From NCBI GenBank assembly GCA_963662155.1, contig OY759266.1, forward strand, positions 1,440,001 to 1,504,000: a stretch of 64,000 nucleotides of DNA, given 5' to 3'. Within the stretch, counting starts at the first letter, position 1. The number at the start of each line of letters is the position of its first letter. Source of the DNA: Lamellibrachia columna. Its lineage: Eukaryota; Annelida; Polychaeta; Sabellida; Siboglinidae. Of the stretch, positions 32,976 to 46,800 are shown piece after piece. The notes under the pieces were generated by a model. That model was given only the letters and a program-made list of their open reading frames with translations. It did not search any database and was not told where the DNA came from. The translations under genes were made by a program, and so were the position numbers.

Positions 32976-33099
32976 GGGAAGGAGTCGGGGGGAGGCGATT
33001 TTTGGTAGCAAACGTTATTTAAACTAGACGCGCAGGAGGATTATTAGAGGTGTCTCAAACAGGACAAGAGGCCAATAGTACATACCAACCAGTAACAAA

Positions 33100-33340
33100 A
33101 TGTCCGGAAATTGTTTACGAAGCTGTTTATAAATGCGTGTGTTAAATAGGAAAACCGAATTAAACATTATGGTAGAAGATATTTACCTTCACGTGATTGG
33201 TATAACCGAATCATGGGCCAACAAATATATAGCTGATGCTGAGTTAGGATTGACAGGATGCGTACAATTTAAGAGAGATCGAATAGGAAGAAGGAGAGGG
33301 GGAGTTATTTTATATGTTAAAGAATCTATAATAATAATAA
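33100..33340 (+). mobile_element. CR1-like endonuclease fragment
   Basis: The frame at 33133 reads RKTELNIMVEDIYLHVIGIT, ESWANKYIADAELGLTG and RDRIGRRRGGVILYVKES, the N-terminal APE endonuclease of the CR1 family. It stops at an (AAT)n run at 33331-33343. This is the domain missing from the copy at 23150-24935. Confidence 0.8.
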
Positions 33341-33639
33341 TAATGTTTATTCCGTTACAATGATACTCATTTTTTTTGTACAAATACATGTATTGAAACA
33401 CAACTCATTTGATCCCGGGAAATCCGTCAGGGATTATAGCGGGACCACCTGTAATAATCAATAGATAATATTTTTTTATTATTTCAATAACTCAGACAAC
33501 TCTTTTAACATGCATAACACTGGCCTACTATTACAGACAAAAACATATATAGGGGCGTTCACGGTGACGTCAAACACCGATCACGTGATTGTTTCGCGGT
33601 AACTGGTTGGCAAAACACAGTTAGTTGGTGGGCTTTGTG

Positions 33640-34600
33640 TGTGTTTCATCGAATACGTTTCTAGTTTGTTTTGCAATCTCAGTTTTCTGTCAAAAATATT
33701 GGAAAATGGTTGCTAATCGCCTTCATGAACATATCTATAACCATCACTTATCAAGTGATATACAGCCTGCATATAAACGATTCCACTCGACCGAAACGGA
33801 GCTTCACAAGATACACAATGATATAGTTGATAACATGGACAATGGCAAAGTCACAGCACTCACTTTATTAGATCTCTCAGCTGCTTTCGATACGATTGAT
33901 CATTTAATCCCTATACAACGCCTTCATAGATATTTTGGCATTTCTGGCCCAGCTCTTCGGTGGTTCAAATCATATTTTGCAGATTGATACCAAAGTATTT
34001 ACATATCTTGCACATTATCTTGCCCACTACTCCTTCCATCGGAGTTCCGCAAGGGTCCGTCCTTGGCCCTGTTCTGTTTAGCTTATATACTATGTTGCTC
34101 AGTCAAGTCATTACTAATCATAATCTCAGTCATCACCTGTATGCTGATGACACACATGTTTACATATCACTTTCACAATTAAATGCACAACAATCTGTTT
34201 CGACTTTAAGTGACTGTCTTACTAATATCTTGTTTTGGATGGAATCTAGTAAGCTAAAGCTTAATCCAGATAAAACAGACCTTATTATTATTGGCTCTAA
34301 GCAACAACGAAATAGGATCATCAGCCATTGTCCAGTTAAACTTCCTGGCAGTGATACATTCCAATCAGATACTGTTCGTAATCTAGGTGTTGTCTTTGAT
34401 AGTGACTTCAACTTTCGCCAGCATATTTCTGAAGTATGTAAATCCTGTTTCCATCATATACGTGATCTCCGTCGAATTCGGCGTCACATATCTATATCTA
34501 CTGCTAAAACAATATCAACAACATTAATTAGTAGCCGCCTTGACTATTGTCATTCCCTACTAAATAGCACTGCTAAAAGTAGGTACCGGCAGCCTATGTC
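33640..34600 (+). mobile_element. L2/Rex-like LINE RT fragment
   Basis: RT motifs: [53 protein letters not shown], catalytic [48 protein letters not shown] and [17 protein letters not shown]. It is split by a frame break near 33985. The C-terminal part is missing here; a matching C terminus occurs at 37895-38125. Confidence 0.88.
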
Positions 34601-34699
34601 TCAGCAGTCAGATCATGAAAATGTTTGCATTTTCAAGTCGTTGTAACTTCCGTGTGTTCTTGTTGATTGACTTCTTATCTTTCATTCTGGTGCTATTTT

Positions 34700-34700
34700 G

Positions 34701-34760
<60 letters not shown>

Positions 34761-34762
34761 TT
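34700..34762. repeat. (GCGT)n microsatellite
   Basis: About 15 GCGT units. Confidence 0.97.
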
Positions 34763-36090
34763 CGTGTGAAAAACAACGATCAACCACAGTATCGTGAACG
34801 CGTTTCGCCACGGGAAGCGCTTGCCGTCACAGCAAAAATCACAAAAACACAATCGGTAGTTTTTCGCGTGGCCCGGAGATTTTCTACAATTAGAACAATG
34901 CTTTGACCTACATCATAGGAAAGAGGAGATCGCGATCTTTCCATTGATGTAAGGCAGTACACCATGTTCTCTAACATTGTAAACGAAACAGCTTTTTAAA
35001 TATTTCAAAGGCGATTTGTTAACAGAAATAATGAAAATACCATTATCAATCCAGGTATTTTTCGAAAGAACATTAAAATTTCTCTCATTCAAAACATCCG
35101 GTTAGAGGCTATGATTGTAAAACGCCACCCGATTGGTCGAAAACTAAGCCCGCGAGGCAGTATGGCGACTTCCTTTGCCGGCTCGATCCCGAGCGACGTT
35201 TTGGCCGAACTATGTAATTTTTCACATAGTTTAGCCATTCTTCCATATAAGTGATGCATTAACTGTAACTACAAGGAATAATTTCATGCATATGCTGACA
35301 TCGACATATGCATTTAGAGCACTTTTCGGTCGAAATGGGGCAGACGCAAGTATGAACGTAGCAAGATGCCGCTAGATGGCGCCGCCCGTGCAGTGATACG
35401 TTTCTATTACATAAATAATGATTTATGGCACTTATTTTTTATATTTAGCGTCCGGTGAAAGGTGAACTTTTATTTACAAACATGAATACACGTAAATTCT
35501 GCATTTTATTGATATATTTTCATAGTTTAGCAAGATGTTTAAAATCGAAAACGGCGCCACCTAGTGAGCATGTTGCAAACCGATACTCATGTTGTCACAG
35601 TGAGCATTTCAAATTAGCTAGTTTAATTGATTAATTACACATGTGTATCTACATAAACACAGTCCCTTGGTCTATGCAATCTGATATATGACCTGGGGGC
35701 AACACTCTGAAGACAAATTGGAGTTGATTGCTTCATGAAATTCACAGTGACATTTGTGATAGAAAGATGTACGCGACACTTCTTTTATTTGCTTATTTCA
35801 ATATTTCATAAGTTTTTGGCACATGGAAAACTAAATTATTTTCAAAAATTTTTATAAAATGCACTTGAGAACTTGCTGAACTCTTCTTCTTGCTGACTTT
35901 TATTTTGGATTGAGACTGGTAATCACTGAATAAGGCTGACATTGTGTTGGTGTACCCGGAGGTCCATTGCGATTTTTAACAAAGCTATGCGTCACGTGAT
36001 CTACGTCAAACGTCCACATACGAACGCTTCATGAAACCGTTTTGGCGCAATGCAATTGCCATAGGCATTGCCCTACCAAAATGTATATGT
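34763..36090. other. No gene recognised
   Basis: No coding feature. Two copies of 'gatctacgtcaaacgtccac' lie at about 35999 and 36402, with a 'ggcattgcc.taccaaa' motif 40-100 bp after each, so a segment of about 400 bp is bounded by direct repeats. Confidence 0.45.

Positions 36091-36182
<92 letters not shown>
36089..36182. repeat. (TGCC)n microsatellite
   Basis: About 23 TGCC units. Confidence 0.97.
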
Positions 36183-36183
<1 letters not shown>

Positions 36184-36510
36184 TGTAGGTACCCTCGCAT
36201 TTCCATCAGTTTCGCATGTATTGGGCTGAATATTGTAGGTGCATCCGGGGGCTCCCGGAAACGGTTCGTACATTAACACATATTAAAAATTTTCCCCGGG
36301 TGGGGATATTACGAAGGACGTGTGACATATATTATGTAACTCAAAACAATAATACGCACAAGTGTTTGCAACGCTGTGCGTGTTTTCTACAAGTGTCCGT
36401 GATCTACGTCAAACGTCCACATAGGTTCTTTCGTACGGTACACACACTTCGGGAAAAAGGCAGCTGTATTTGATTTAAGGGGCATGAAATTGTCATTGCC
36501 ATTGGCATTG

Positions 36511-36557
36511 CCTTACCAAATCTTGACTTACCAAATCTTGACTTACCAAATCTTGAC
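36511..36557. repeat. 15-bp tandem triplet
   Basis: Three copies of 'cttaccaaatcttga'. Confidence 0.85.
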
Positions 36558-36906
36558 TGGGTAGTGCAACGAGTCGTATGCTCTTGGCTATCCTATCTCC
36601 CGTGCAACGCCGGACAACTCGGCTAGTATGTTATATATCAAATTAAAGATAATATAATATACTTAATGACTGCCAATGGCGGCATGCGAGCAGTTTCTTG
36701 TAACATTGTGATATGAACAAATTGCAAGGAAAACAATTGTTGTCTCATTCACATCATAGTAATTTTGTCAATAACATCCACTACTGGGATCACTCAAAAT
36801 ATTGGTACACATCGTGAGACATTTCGACTTTTAATATTTATGACGAAAAACATCGTTTATGAAGATAAGATAACTTTATCAATGAAGAAAAGCAGTACAA
36901 ACATAC

Positions 36907-36946
36907 CGTAGTAGTAGTAGTCGTATTCAGTGGTTTGCCATCCTCT
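36907..36946 (-). CDS. Candidate short linker exon of the CUB gene
   Basis: A 40-nt candidate exon between an acceptor (atgctttttcag at 36948-36947) and a donor (TACG|gtatgt at 36907/36906). Entered in phase 0 it reads RGWQTTEYDYYYY and leaves in phase 1. That is the phase needed by the CUB1 first-half exon downstream and delivered by the signal-peptide exons upstream. The Tyr run comes from a short TAC repeat. Phase 1 entry gives an early stop. No family similarity supports it; the case rests on the splice sites and the phase fit, so confidence is moderate to low. Confidence 0.35.
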
Positions 36947-37810
36947 CTGAAAAAGCATAACAATGTTTATTAGGTCGATTGGACCTTTGATATGATGATC
37001 TATGATCGCATAGAGAAATAATACGATCATCACACACAAATTGTCTCTTCAAAAATAAAAATAAAAAGCGCCCACAGAATAGCCGTTGCCATTTTAGGAC
37101 CTTCATCTAAATATTGCCATTTTAAGTGTTACAATGACAAATGCCCGTTTTGCATCTTGGACATTGTTGCCACTAGATTGTTATTGCTTTATCAATTGAC
37201 CCAGCAAATTTCCTTCTGATGCAAAAATGGGCTTGTGTGCCATTTCAAAACCTTCTTGTATGGGCGCCAACAAGAAGGTTGAGTAAATAAAAGGGACGAT
37301 GGCAATGTGCCCAGTTTATTTTAACACTGTCTGATTAAAAGTGTTCTTTTGTGTCATTGCCGTTATCAGCAAATTGCCTTTTATGGAAAAGGCTGCCTTC
37401 TTATTCTACTGAAATATCCCAGTGTAGATTGACTAAAATAGCCTGGAAAATTAATCTATATAAACAGCACAACGTGTTGATAAGCAGGATGGGGGCAGGA
37501 CTGCAGGCAAGTTGACCCTACTGGGGAGGTAAATGAAAGGCTGGGCGCAATGCTTTACGTTGACGTATAAAGGACATCCGATATCAATCTACGTCATGAG
37601 ACACTGTTGAAAAGGCTTTGTACCCGGAAGAAAGTTTTCTATCCTGAGAAAACGTCACATGAGACAAAATCTTAATAGTGCCTGTACGATACGACAGATT
37701 ACTGATTCATTGAACTGGCACGGTTGCTTAATTGACGTGTGCGTTTTTTTAACTTAGTGCCGCTTCTTAAATAATTGCATTAGCTCCCTGTCCGATATCA
37801 CATTACTACA
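36947..37810. other. No gene; promoter-module fragment at 37540-37680
   Basis: The text around 37600-37680 ('tgtacccggaagaaa', 'gagaaaacgtcacatgagac') is a diverged piece of the module found upstream of the signal-peptide exons at 49-64 kb. Nothing else is recognised. Confidence 0.4.
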
Positions 37811-38125
37811 TTATTGTTTAAGATATGCACAAGATACCTATCAAGCGGTTTCGTCCAAGCAACCAGCTTTTTTAAAATTCACTGCTCTCTTCTGCAAGAC
37901 AACCCAGACAGCTTCGATCATCTAATTCGAATCTACTTTCCTTTCCCAGTGTTGAGACAAACGTCGGAACAAGAGCATTCTCGGTTGCTGCACCGAGTCT
38001 GTGGAACCCACTCCCTGTTAGCATTAAGACCGTAGGAACTATAACAACATTTCGCCGTAAACTTAAAACCCACCTGTTTAAGCTTATCCTCCATAGCTCC
38101 TCAGCATACCAATCTAACTTAACTT
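37810..38125 (+). mobile_element. L2/Rex-like LINE C-terminal fragment
   Basis: It reads TNVGTRAFSVAAPSLWNPLP, VSIKTVGTITTFRRKLKTHL and a stop near 38125, the usual C terminus of the element at 33640-34600. Related pieces ('ctgcaagacaacccagacaa') recur at 49600, 54455 and 58300. Confidence 0.75.
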
Positions 38126-39603
38126 ACTAATGGATTAGAAACTGCTTAAACCCTTTTGCGCTAGTGCGCTGCTGAGCATGGTTCTCCCGATGATTTTGGC
38201 ACAATAGAAGTGTTTGTACTAAACCTAGATGGGAGGAGGGATTTTGAGAAGGGTGTGCAAAATGTAAATGTATAACATAATAGTTTAAGTGTAATATGTG
38301 TTCGTGTATCTTGAAGTGATTTTGGTTTTCTTCGTCGCATCGCGTTTTGTGTGTGTCCTGTACCAATATCACGCATCCACTTCACCAAGTTTAGGTCATT
38401 GTATTACATAAACTACAGCTGGTTATGTTTATGTTATTTATATGGGCGCATTTGACCCCCACATTATACTTATGGATATATGTAACAGCTGTAAGAAACG
38501 CATATTTTTATCACAAACAAACATGTCCACAAGTAGCAATACACTTGTAATATGTAAAATGTTTATGTAGGAGACAGTTGAACCCTGGATTACAAAACAG
38601 CAGGAATATATGTATTTTCACTAATTTTGATCAACATAAATGACCCCATTGAAAGTTTACATGACTTTTAAATGTTCGGACATGCTCGATAATAATTTCA
38701 TAAGCGTAGCTACGAGTACTTTGATTCATAATTTATTATTACATTTAAGTGAGAAAATACAGACATTCCTGATATTAGGATTATCTTGAGGCCATTAAGT
38801 ATTTCGGCCATGATGAAATATCACTGTTAAATCAGTATCAACGACCAATACGACCATTAAGTGTACTTGATGCATGATTTCGTAATTGACACGTGGATTT
38901 GTACTAGGCGTTTGCTTATTGTTGTAGAATAATAATAATAATAATTAACCTTTGTAAAAAAACGAATGAGTGCACAATAAATATGTATCCCATAAATGTT
39001 GATATATATTGCAGAGTGCCCTATTAGGTTCCCATATAGAAAAATCAAACACAACTTCTAAGTTTTACTAAACATTTTAGCAAATCACGTATGTACTTCA
39101 CACAAGTGCACTATTCCCTATGTCGTACTTACTTAGTTTCATATTTATCATTGTCGCACCCTAGTTGGTGCATACGGCCACTGTTTCCCCTATATCATGA
39201 CACCATGTCATGCTTTATTTAACATCAATTGGTATCCCCGTATCGACATTAATTAGCGTCAAGAACGAATTCCATGAAGTCTACATATGTTGAAGCAAAT
39301 GCCTAGTCCATGCACACCGAAAGACTGTAAGCTCTCAGTATGCCTAATAATAAGCATTGCATGAGATGTCGTTGTTGCTTTGTAGTAACCATTGGTTGTG
39401 TTTTTGTAGAATTAAATTATATAGTGCGCAGTTTAAAAGTATATTACTATATTTTATATACATATATTGTATATACACTTCAACTATAATTAATCTAAAC
39501 TCATAATAATAAAACGATTTAAAGTGCTCAGTGACTCCTATTAAGACAAAAAAAGTCGCTGTCATAGGATCAACTCATTATATCAAATTATATTTGGCCT
39601 CTC

Positions 39604-39665
<62 letters not shown>

Positions 39666-40017
39666 GATTCAAGTAAAGAATATATATATATTATTTTAAC
39701 ATTTTCTTAATACGGTGTCTACTTCTTTGTAAGTGTAACTGTACCTAGAGTGTATGTAGCGGTATGCTTGTTTGTAGTACATAGATAGATAATTGAATGT
39801 AGATCAAATCAAATCAAATTTATTTTGACACCGCATATCTCTAAAAATAGAATCAGGGGTGTTTACAATAAAAAATAAATGAAAAAAGAAATAAATTAAA
39901 ATACATTAGAATAGTGAATACAATTATTAAAATGCATGCATTACATAAGATACCACAATAAAAGTAAGCATTATGTATGTAAATATGTATATGTATAGAT
40001 ATATAATATAAAGTATA
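38126..40017. other. No gene recognised; (AT)n at 39607-39661
   Basis: AT-rich DNA. The (AT)n tract is flanked by cttcat and atgaag, so it is itself palindromic. The first few hundred bases are probably LINE 3' UTR. Confidence 0.5.
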
Positions 40018-40019
40018 TG

Positions 40020-40105
<86 letters not shown>
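40018..40105. repeat. (AC)n microsatellite
   Basis: About 43 AC units. Confidence 0.97.
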
Positions 40106-40107
<2 letters not shown>

Positions 40108-40149
40108 TACGAAAAAACTTGATTAAAGAGAAATGTTTTCAGGTCACTC

Positions 40150-41040
40150 TTAAAACGTTTAGAATCAAATCACGTTGCGTTCTTAGCCCTATTGGGAGAG
40201 TGTTCCAGAGGGTGGGACCTGCACACGAGACAGATCGTCGGCCGAGCCGTTCCAGGTTTACCCTAGGAACAACAATGAGAAATTGGTCAGCCGAACGAAG
40301 ACTGCGACAGGGAACAAGGTCAATAGTTTAAACTGAATTCGCTGCGCCACAGGCGGCCAGTGCAGCTCTCGTAGTGCCGCCGTCATGCTGTGTTGGTCAC
40401 GTCGACGTAGGCAGAGAAAGACACGCTGAACTGATCGTTGGACCATCTCGGGTCGGTGCAGCAGGGTCCCGGTAATGCCGCACAGGGCCGCGTTTCCGAA
40501 GTCGAGTCGCGACGTGACAAGCGCGTGTACAAGCGTCTTGCACGCTCTGAGCGGCAGAGATGATCGTAAGTTAGGCGTAGGCAGTCCGGCAGGTACGGCT
40601 AACGTGTGCGACCATCGGCATCGTGGAGTCGAGCTGTACGCCAAGGTCATGTATGTTGACAGAAGTGCTGACGTTACATCCGCTGATGTCATGGGAAGAG
40701 GAGGTGACTGTGGAACACGGTTGTGCGGTGCTGTGAACAGTATCGCCTCTGTCTTCGTCTCGTTTTAAAGTAGGTAGCGCGATGCCAGCCATATTTTCAC
40801 GTCAATGACACAACGGGTTATCCGGTCGGCGGCGGACGCAGTTTCATTATGCGGAAAGTCAACATACAGCAGGGTATCGTCTGCGTTGACGTGGTAGCTA
40901 TTGTGTTGCAGATGCAAACACAGTTGGTCAGAAACGTGGCGTTCTAGTAACTTGGATATGTACGGAAGGTTCGAGATAGGTCGGTAGATGGCGTAGTCGT
41001 CAACGGGAAGGGTTAGGGTTAGGAACGTTTCAGAAGAGGC
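40150..41040 (-). mobile_element. LINE RT relic with internal deletion
   Basis: Minus strand: DYAIYRPISNLPYISKLLER, then a deletion straight to VNADDTLLYVDFP (the YADD box changed to NADD), LGVQLDSTMPMVAHVS, LVHALVTSRLDFGNAALCG and ALRELHWPPVAQRIQFKLL. The region is notably GC-rich compared with its surroundings. It is inactive. Confidence 0.82.
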
Positions 41041-41384
41041 GAGCACATACACACACATACGCACACGCGCATACGTGCACGTGCACGCACACACACGCAC
41101 ACACACATACACACATATACACACAACAGGCGGACCAATGATAGAGACAAAATCAGACAACCAGGGTAGCTGGGTAGTTATCGGAATATCGGAAACTCAC
41201 AAATTATCTGTAAATAATCTGTAACAAAAATAGTTTTAGTCGGCTATATCTACACACGGCAAACAGATAGCGACTCTGACGTGACCATTGAGAACTTTCC
41301 CTCAGGCTGCGATACTTGCAAATGAATCAGTCCATTGTTGACTGTTTTCAGCGACTATCCGATGACGAACGGACAGCCAACAAC

Positions 41385-41590
41385 ACATTTAACTAACCAG
41401 TAATGAAGCTAATAAGACATCTATTCAGGCAGTGAGACAGCCAGCAAACCACTTAACCAACTGGGGAGGCAATCAACAAGGCATTTAAACAACCAATGAG
41501 GCAGCCAGCAATCCACTTAACCAACCAATGAGGCAACGAACAAGCCACATAACCAACAAAGTGGTGCAACCAATAAACCATTTAATGAAG
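41385..41590. repeat. Degenerate ~32-bp minisatellite, array 1
   Basis: Units of the form 'gaggcagccaacaaaccact' then 'taaccaaccagt', poorly conserved. The same repeat recurs at 43028-43480, 50500-50690 and 59930-60725. The stretch 41041-41384 has an AC-rich tract but no gene. Confidence 0.7.
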
Positions 41591-41599
41591 TGTCATTGT

Positions 41600-41930
41600 T
41601 GCTTGATACAGAGGTATAATTAGTTTTTTATTAAGCTATCCTCGATATCTTGGGATTTTAATTATGTAGTAGTCTTTGATGTGGCAAGTTGTCGAAAGCT
41701 TTCTGAAATTATAGGTTGATAACATTTACTGGTGATCCTTCACCTACCTTCTTAATGATTTATCTAACCAAACATAAAACATTTGTTAAGCATAAACTCG
41801 TTTTAGGAATCCATGCTGAGATGGAATTGTTAAGTTATGCTTAACAAGGATGTCCACCATGTTTAAGTAACATTTCTAATCATTTACAAGTCATTTATGT
41901 TAAACTCACTACTCAATAATTATGTGAATA
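41600..41930 (-). mobile_element. CR1-like RT fragment
   Basis: On the minus strand 'PSQHGFLK' (about 41825) and neighbouring CR1 text is recognisable, heavily mutated. Confidence 0.6.
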
Positions 41931-41934
41931 TTTG

Positions 41935-42118
41935 AAGTCCAGTCCAGATGGTTCTTTGATTTTTCAAAGATAGCCCGATAACTATGTAGGTGACAGTTGG
42001 AAGGATTTTGTACCCGGAAGAAACGCAGCACGAGATATAATATCAGGTAAACAGTACAACGCATAGTTATGACGTTTGTTCACAGTAGTTAAACATGGGA
42101 TCCCATTGTGTGTTTTCA
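41935..42118 (-). other. Partial promoter-module copy (no coding exon)
   Basis: Matches the distal part of the module at 58098-58260: 'gcccgataactatgta', 'acccggaagaaacgcagcac', 'acatgggatccca'. It ends at a GT microsatellite; the signal-peptide exon is not present. Confidence 0.55.
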
Positions 42119-42132
42119 GCCACCCCTATAAC

Positions 42133-43027
<895 letters not shown>

Positions 43028-43480
43028 CAACACGTCACTTAACCAACCACTAAGGCAGTAGCCAATCAGTGAGACAGATATCATTTAATTTAAAATATTA
43101 CCCAAATGCATACATACAGAACACAGAAAGGCAACATAAGCCTACAAGTTCAATCTGCATGCACAGCGGATACTATTGATACCACACGTGACATTCAGCA
43201 AAGCACATAGCCAATCAGTTAGACATTCAACAAGCCACTTAAAAAACCAACAAGACAGTCAACAAGCCACTTAACCAACCAGTGAGGCATGCGAAAAGTC
43301 AATTAGCCATCCAGTGACGCACCCAACAAACTATTTAGCATACCGACCAACAAATCACTTAGCCAACCAGTAGGGTAGCCGATAGTTAATTTAGCCTACA
43401 TCAAAAGCATCCAACAAGTTACTTCAGCCAACGAGCCACTAAACAATCCAATGAGGCAGCCAACAATACAACTTACCAAC
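43028..43480. repeat. Degenerate ~32-bp minisatellite, array 2
   Basis: Units with 'caacaagccacttaaccaac' and 'cagtgaggca', about 14 imperfect copies. Confidence 0.7.
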
Positions 43481-44690
43481 TAGTGCTTGTTGGCTTGTTG
43501 CCGAGTTCTCGCACATTTTAAAACAAATTGTGCGGGTTGTTTTTCTTGAATTCCTCCTCCATAACATAACTAGTTTATTTTTATTTATGTATATTTCACT
43601 TTTCTCTGCGTTTGATGTGTTCTTCAAATACTCTGTGGGCGCCTTTCTCCTGTCCTCACACTCTCCTGCTAGAACTGATGGAAGATTGACGACCTGTTTA
43701 CTACGCCTGAAGCCAACCACCTTCTCAGTGATTTAATTTGTTGTCTCTTTTCCTCCACTGGTCTATCACCAAGTTCCAATATATGTTCAAAGACCACCAA
43801 TCGTCACCTGGAACTTTTGCCTTTTATCTCTATCACAAAGCTTATCCACACCGTACCTCTTGATTACTTTCCTGTGTGATCTTGAAACACAGGGTTTGAT
43901 GTATATATTTGCTATGACCAGGAAGTGACCTAAACCAAGTTCTGCTGATCTGTATGTCCTTCTTCAGCTGGCCTTTGAGTTTCCTCTGGACACGAATATA
44001 GTCATTTATAGCACAACACTGCAGCAGTTGTCCTCTGTCATTCGCAAGGCCCATTCAAAATTTTCCAACAATATATGTCCAGGAAGAATGTTGATCGTTA
44101 CCATGAACCTCTAGTTCTTCACCCTTTTGGATGGCACTGATCTTTAACTGCATCATATCCAGGAAGTATTGGTATAGTTCAAGGTAAGATGAGTCTGCAT
44201 ATACCTGGATGATGTTTCGCACACCAGTACTGGTTTTAGCCCTGACACTAACCATTCTCGGAGAAACGACCTCGCAAGAAAGCAGACCATTCACATACTC
44301 AGACGAGAGGATTAGTACCACGTCTTGTCTGTGGATACCATCTTCTCTTCCAGAGTGAATGATCGTGTATCCATTTTGCAAAAACGCCACATTCACATCA
44401 CTACATCAGTGTGTTTCTGAAATGCCCGCGATGTCGATGTTGATTTTTTTTCCAGGTCGTCCAAAAGCAGACCAGACTGCCCTTCCTGATGTAATATCCT
44501 TACATTCCATATCACGGAAGTCTTCTTCGTCTCCATCTTCTGAATCTCTTCCCTTAATGTATACAGTAAATCTTCGACCGGGAGATCCTTAGCGTCCCCC
44601 GTATATACCATATTGCTGTCTAGCGTGTGGCATGCCGGAACTAGGGGCCGTTTCCGTCCGTGTACTGGCATGACATATGTGTTTTGATCT
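43450..44690 (-). mobile_element. RTE-like LINE endonuclease region (degenerate)
   Basis: Minus strand from 44671: MPVHGRKRPLVPACHTLDSN, VIWNVRILHQEGQSGLLL, then NGYTIIHSGREDGIHRQDVV, VSPRMVSVRAKTSTGV, IIQVYADSS and IQKGEELEVHGNDQHS (the GDFN motif changed to GNDQ). Several frame breaks. The element's C-terminal pieces may be those at 48030 and 57250. Confidence 0.8.
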
Positions 44691-44742
44691 CAGAGGATCC
44701 TAGCTACATACGATGGGCATTCGCTAGGACATCCCAGAGTTA

Positions 44743-45687
44743 GGGGAAGGCAGTGTTAGCTGAGCCACTGGGTTAGTTGGGCCATCCATGTTTCCCAGGA
44801 AACGACAGCAGCGGAAGTTACATTGTACCACCCAGTGATTGAACATGTTATTAGAACACGATTGACGTATAATAGATAACGTTTGTCACAACATTCTGAA
44901 CATGTGAGTTAAATGTATGCTTTTTGATATTTTTCGAAACTTTTAGGAATTGTGATTAATGTCTGCTGGTGTGTAAACTATCAACGCACTTGATCAGACT
45001 TTGTTGTTTGTGCACTTATAAATAGTTTAACTATGCACATAGAAGAAGATTATTTATATATCTTCACGCATTAATGAGAAGTTACTTAAATAAGCTTAAT
45101 TGTCGAAACGGGGCTAGTAGAGCCACCCAAGACCCAAGGGAGATTTAGTTGAGCAGCGGTTAAACAACGAACACGAGGTTCTTTACCCCAAAATACATAA
45201 AGGAATTCATTTTCCGAGCAAATTGGGACATCGGACAGCTACAAGGCAACATAATAGCAGTTAGGTACGCTTGTAGCGATTTACCTGTAAGTAAGTCTAT
45301 GTTAATTGTGTTGACTTACTAAGTGTGTAGACTTGTGTTGACTTGTCAGAGACGTGTTGTACTCATTGGGTAAATGTGTTGACTGAGTTGTTACGAATTT
45401 TGTGCGCAAGGCCTACGTAAATTATACAAATAAAGCATTTACGCAACTTACGCTGCAATGTGGCTCAACTTACCCCACACCAAGTGTTAGTTGAGCTAGC
45501 TTACCAACCCTATTTGAATCAGCTATATATAATTATCTATGCATGCTAGATATATTATCTTTGTATACAATTATCTATTAATAATAATAGTTTACGTGAG
45601 TAAAACATTTTTTTACTTATGAATATGATTGCGCCGTAGACATCAAAAATAATATTTAAAAATGGCTCAACTAACACTGCCTTCCCC
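44743..45687. mobile_element. 945-bp TIR element with TA flanks (MITE-like)
   Basis: The terminal inverted repeat starts GGGGAAGGCAGTGTTAG and extends to TGAGCCA (24 of 25 positions match between ends). TA lies directly outside both ends, which suggests a TA target duplication as in Tc1/mariner-type elements. Internal motifs such as 'gtggctcaactta' repeat the terminal theme. No transposase ORF, so it is non-autonomous. Confidence 0.8.
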
Positions 45688-45689
45688 TA

Positions 45690-46260
45690 CTATTTGCCCA
45701 TAGTTGTGGAGACTGGATTAGTGAGTGTCGGTACATGTCCATGCACAGGTTAATCCTGCACACTGGACCTGTGGGCTCCAGTCTGCTCCCAAATCCCTAA
45801 CGGATTAGCCTGAGGCCGCATTATGCCCAGTATCCGTGGTGTACCTCGTGGAGGTTAAGTTAGCATCTTGTTTATGGACGGGCTATGTACCAGCAGTGGA
45901 GGTTTGCGCACTGATATCCCCTTTCACCACCCCCAAGGGAGCTATCTGGTGACTGCAGCTGAAAGCGAGAGTGTGAAGCGTACGCACTGCAAACTACTCA
46001 CTACACTACAACACTAGACGCGTCACACAGACCTGTGAATACAATGTATATACACCACACCACTAGAGAGGTGCGTATACAGTATATGTTCACAGTAGTA
46101 TAATAAGCTCTTTTCTTTATATGTTATATTTCTCCTTCTCAACCCAAGAATTCGATTAACCTTTGAAGCTTTAATTGTCCACTTACTGTAAACAATTGCA
46201 GAGTTCTAAAACGTTCATATATTTACTTATTGTCCTTTTATTTTCCAAAATTGAATAATA
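45690..46260. other. No gene recognised; possible SINE-like repeat
   Basis: The GC-richer stretch 45700-46000 looks like a dispersed repeat but I cannot assign it. Confidence 0.3.
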
Positions 46261-46269
46261 TCTACCATT

Positions 46270-46800
46270 TTTCAGACAGCTTCACTGATATGTAAAGATT
46301 TAATAAGATTGCCATACAAGGCAAAGGCCCAGATGGCAAATGGACATGGAAGCCATCGGCTTATCGAGAGTCCAACATTTCGTTGGACTGTCATTTTTAG
46401 ATCGTTTTGTAAATGTAGTTTCTCTCCATAATGTTTGACCTTTCTAAATACTTTTGTGTCATCTGTAAATGTATCTACCTTGCTTTTTATAGTAGCGCCC
46501 AAATCATTGATGTATATTAAATATAATAAAGATCCTAATACTGATCCTTTTGGTACCCAACTCAAAACTTATTTCCAGTTTGAAACCTCCCCATCTACTA
46601 CAACACGCTGTCTTCTGTCAGCCATTTTTCTACCCAATCGATCAGGCCATCCATGAAACCACTTAAGTAGTAATATTTGATGTGGGCGCTTTGTCGAAAG
46701 CTCTCTGAAAATCTAAGTAGATACTATATAATCTAACGTCACGTGATTTAACATATGTATACATTCGCTCGTGTGTGACATCCTTAAGCGGCCCAACTCG
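46270..46800 (-). mobile_element. CR1-like RT fragment with a CR1 tail inserted
   Basis: Minus strand: PKGSVLGSLLYLIYINDL, TFTDDTKVFRKV (FADD changed to FTDD) and KLHLQNDLK. At 46300-46390 it is interrupted by a minus-oriented copy of the CR1 3' tail ('ttggactctcgataagccga'). Confidence 0.75.

Noticed and set aside
41005..41022. ggttagggttagg telomere-like motif
   Set aside because: Only two units, inside the coding part of a LINE (FLTLTLPV on the minus strand).
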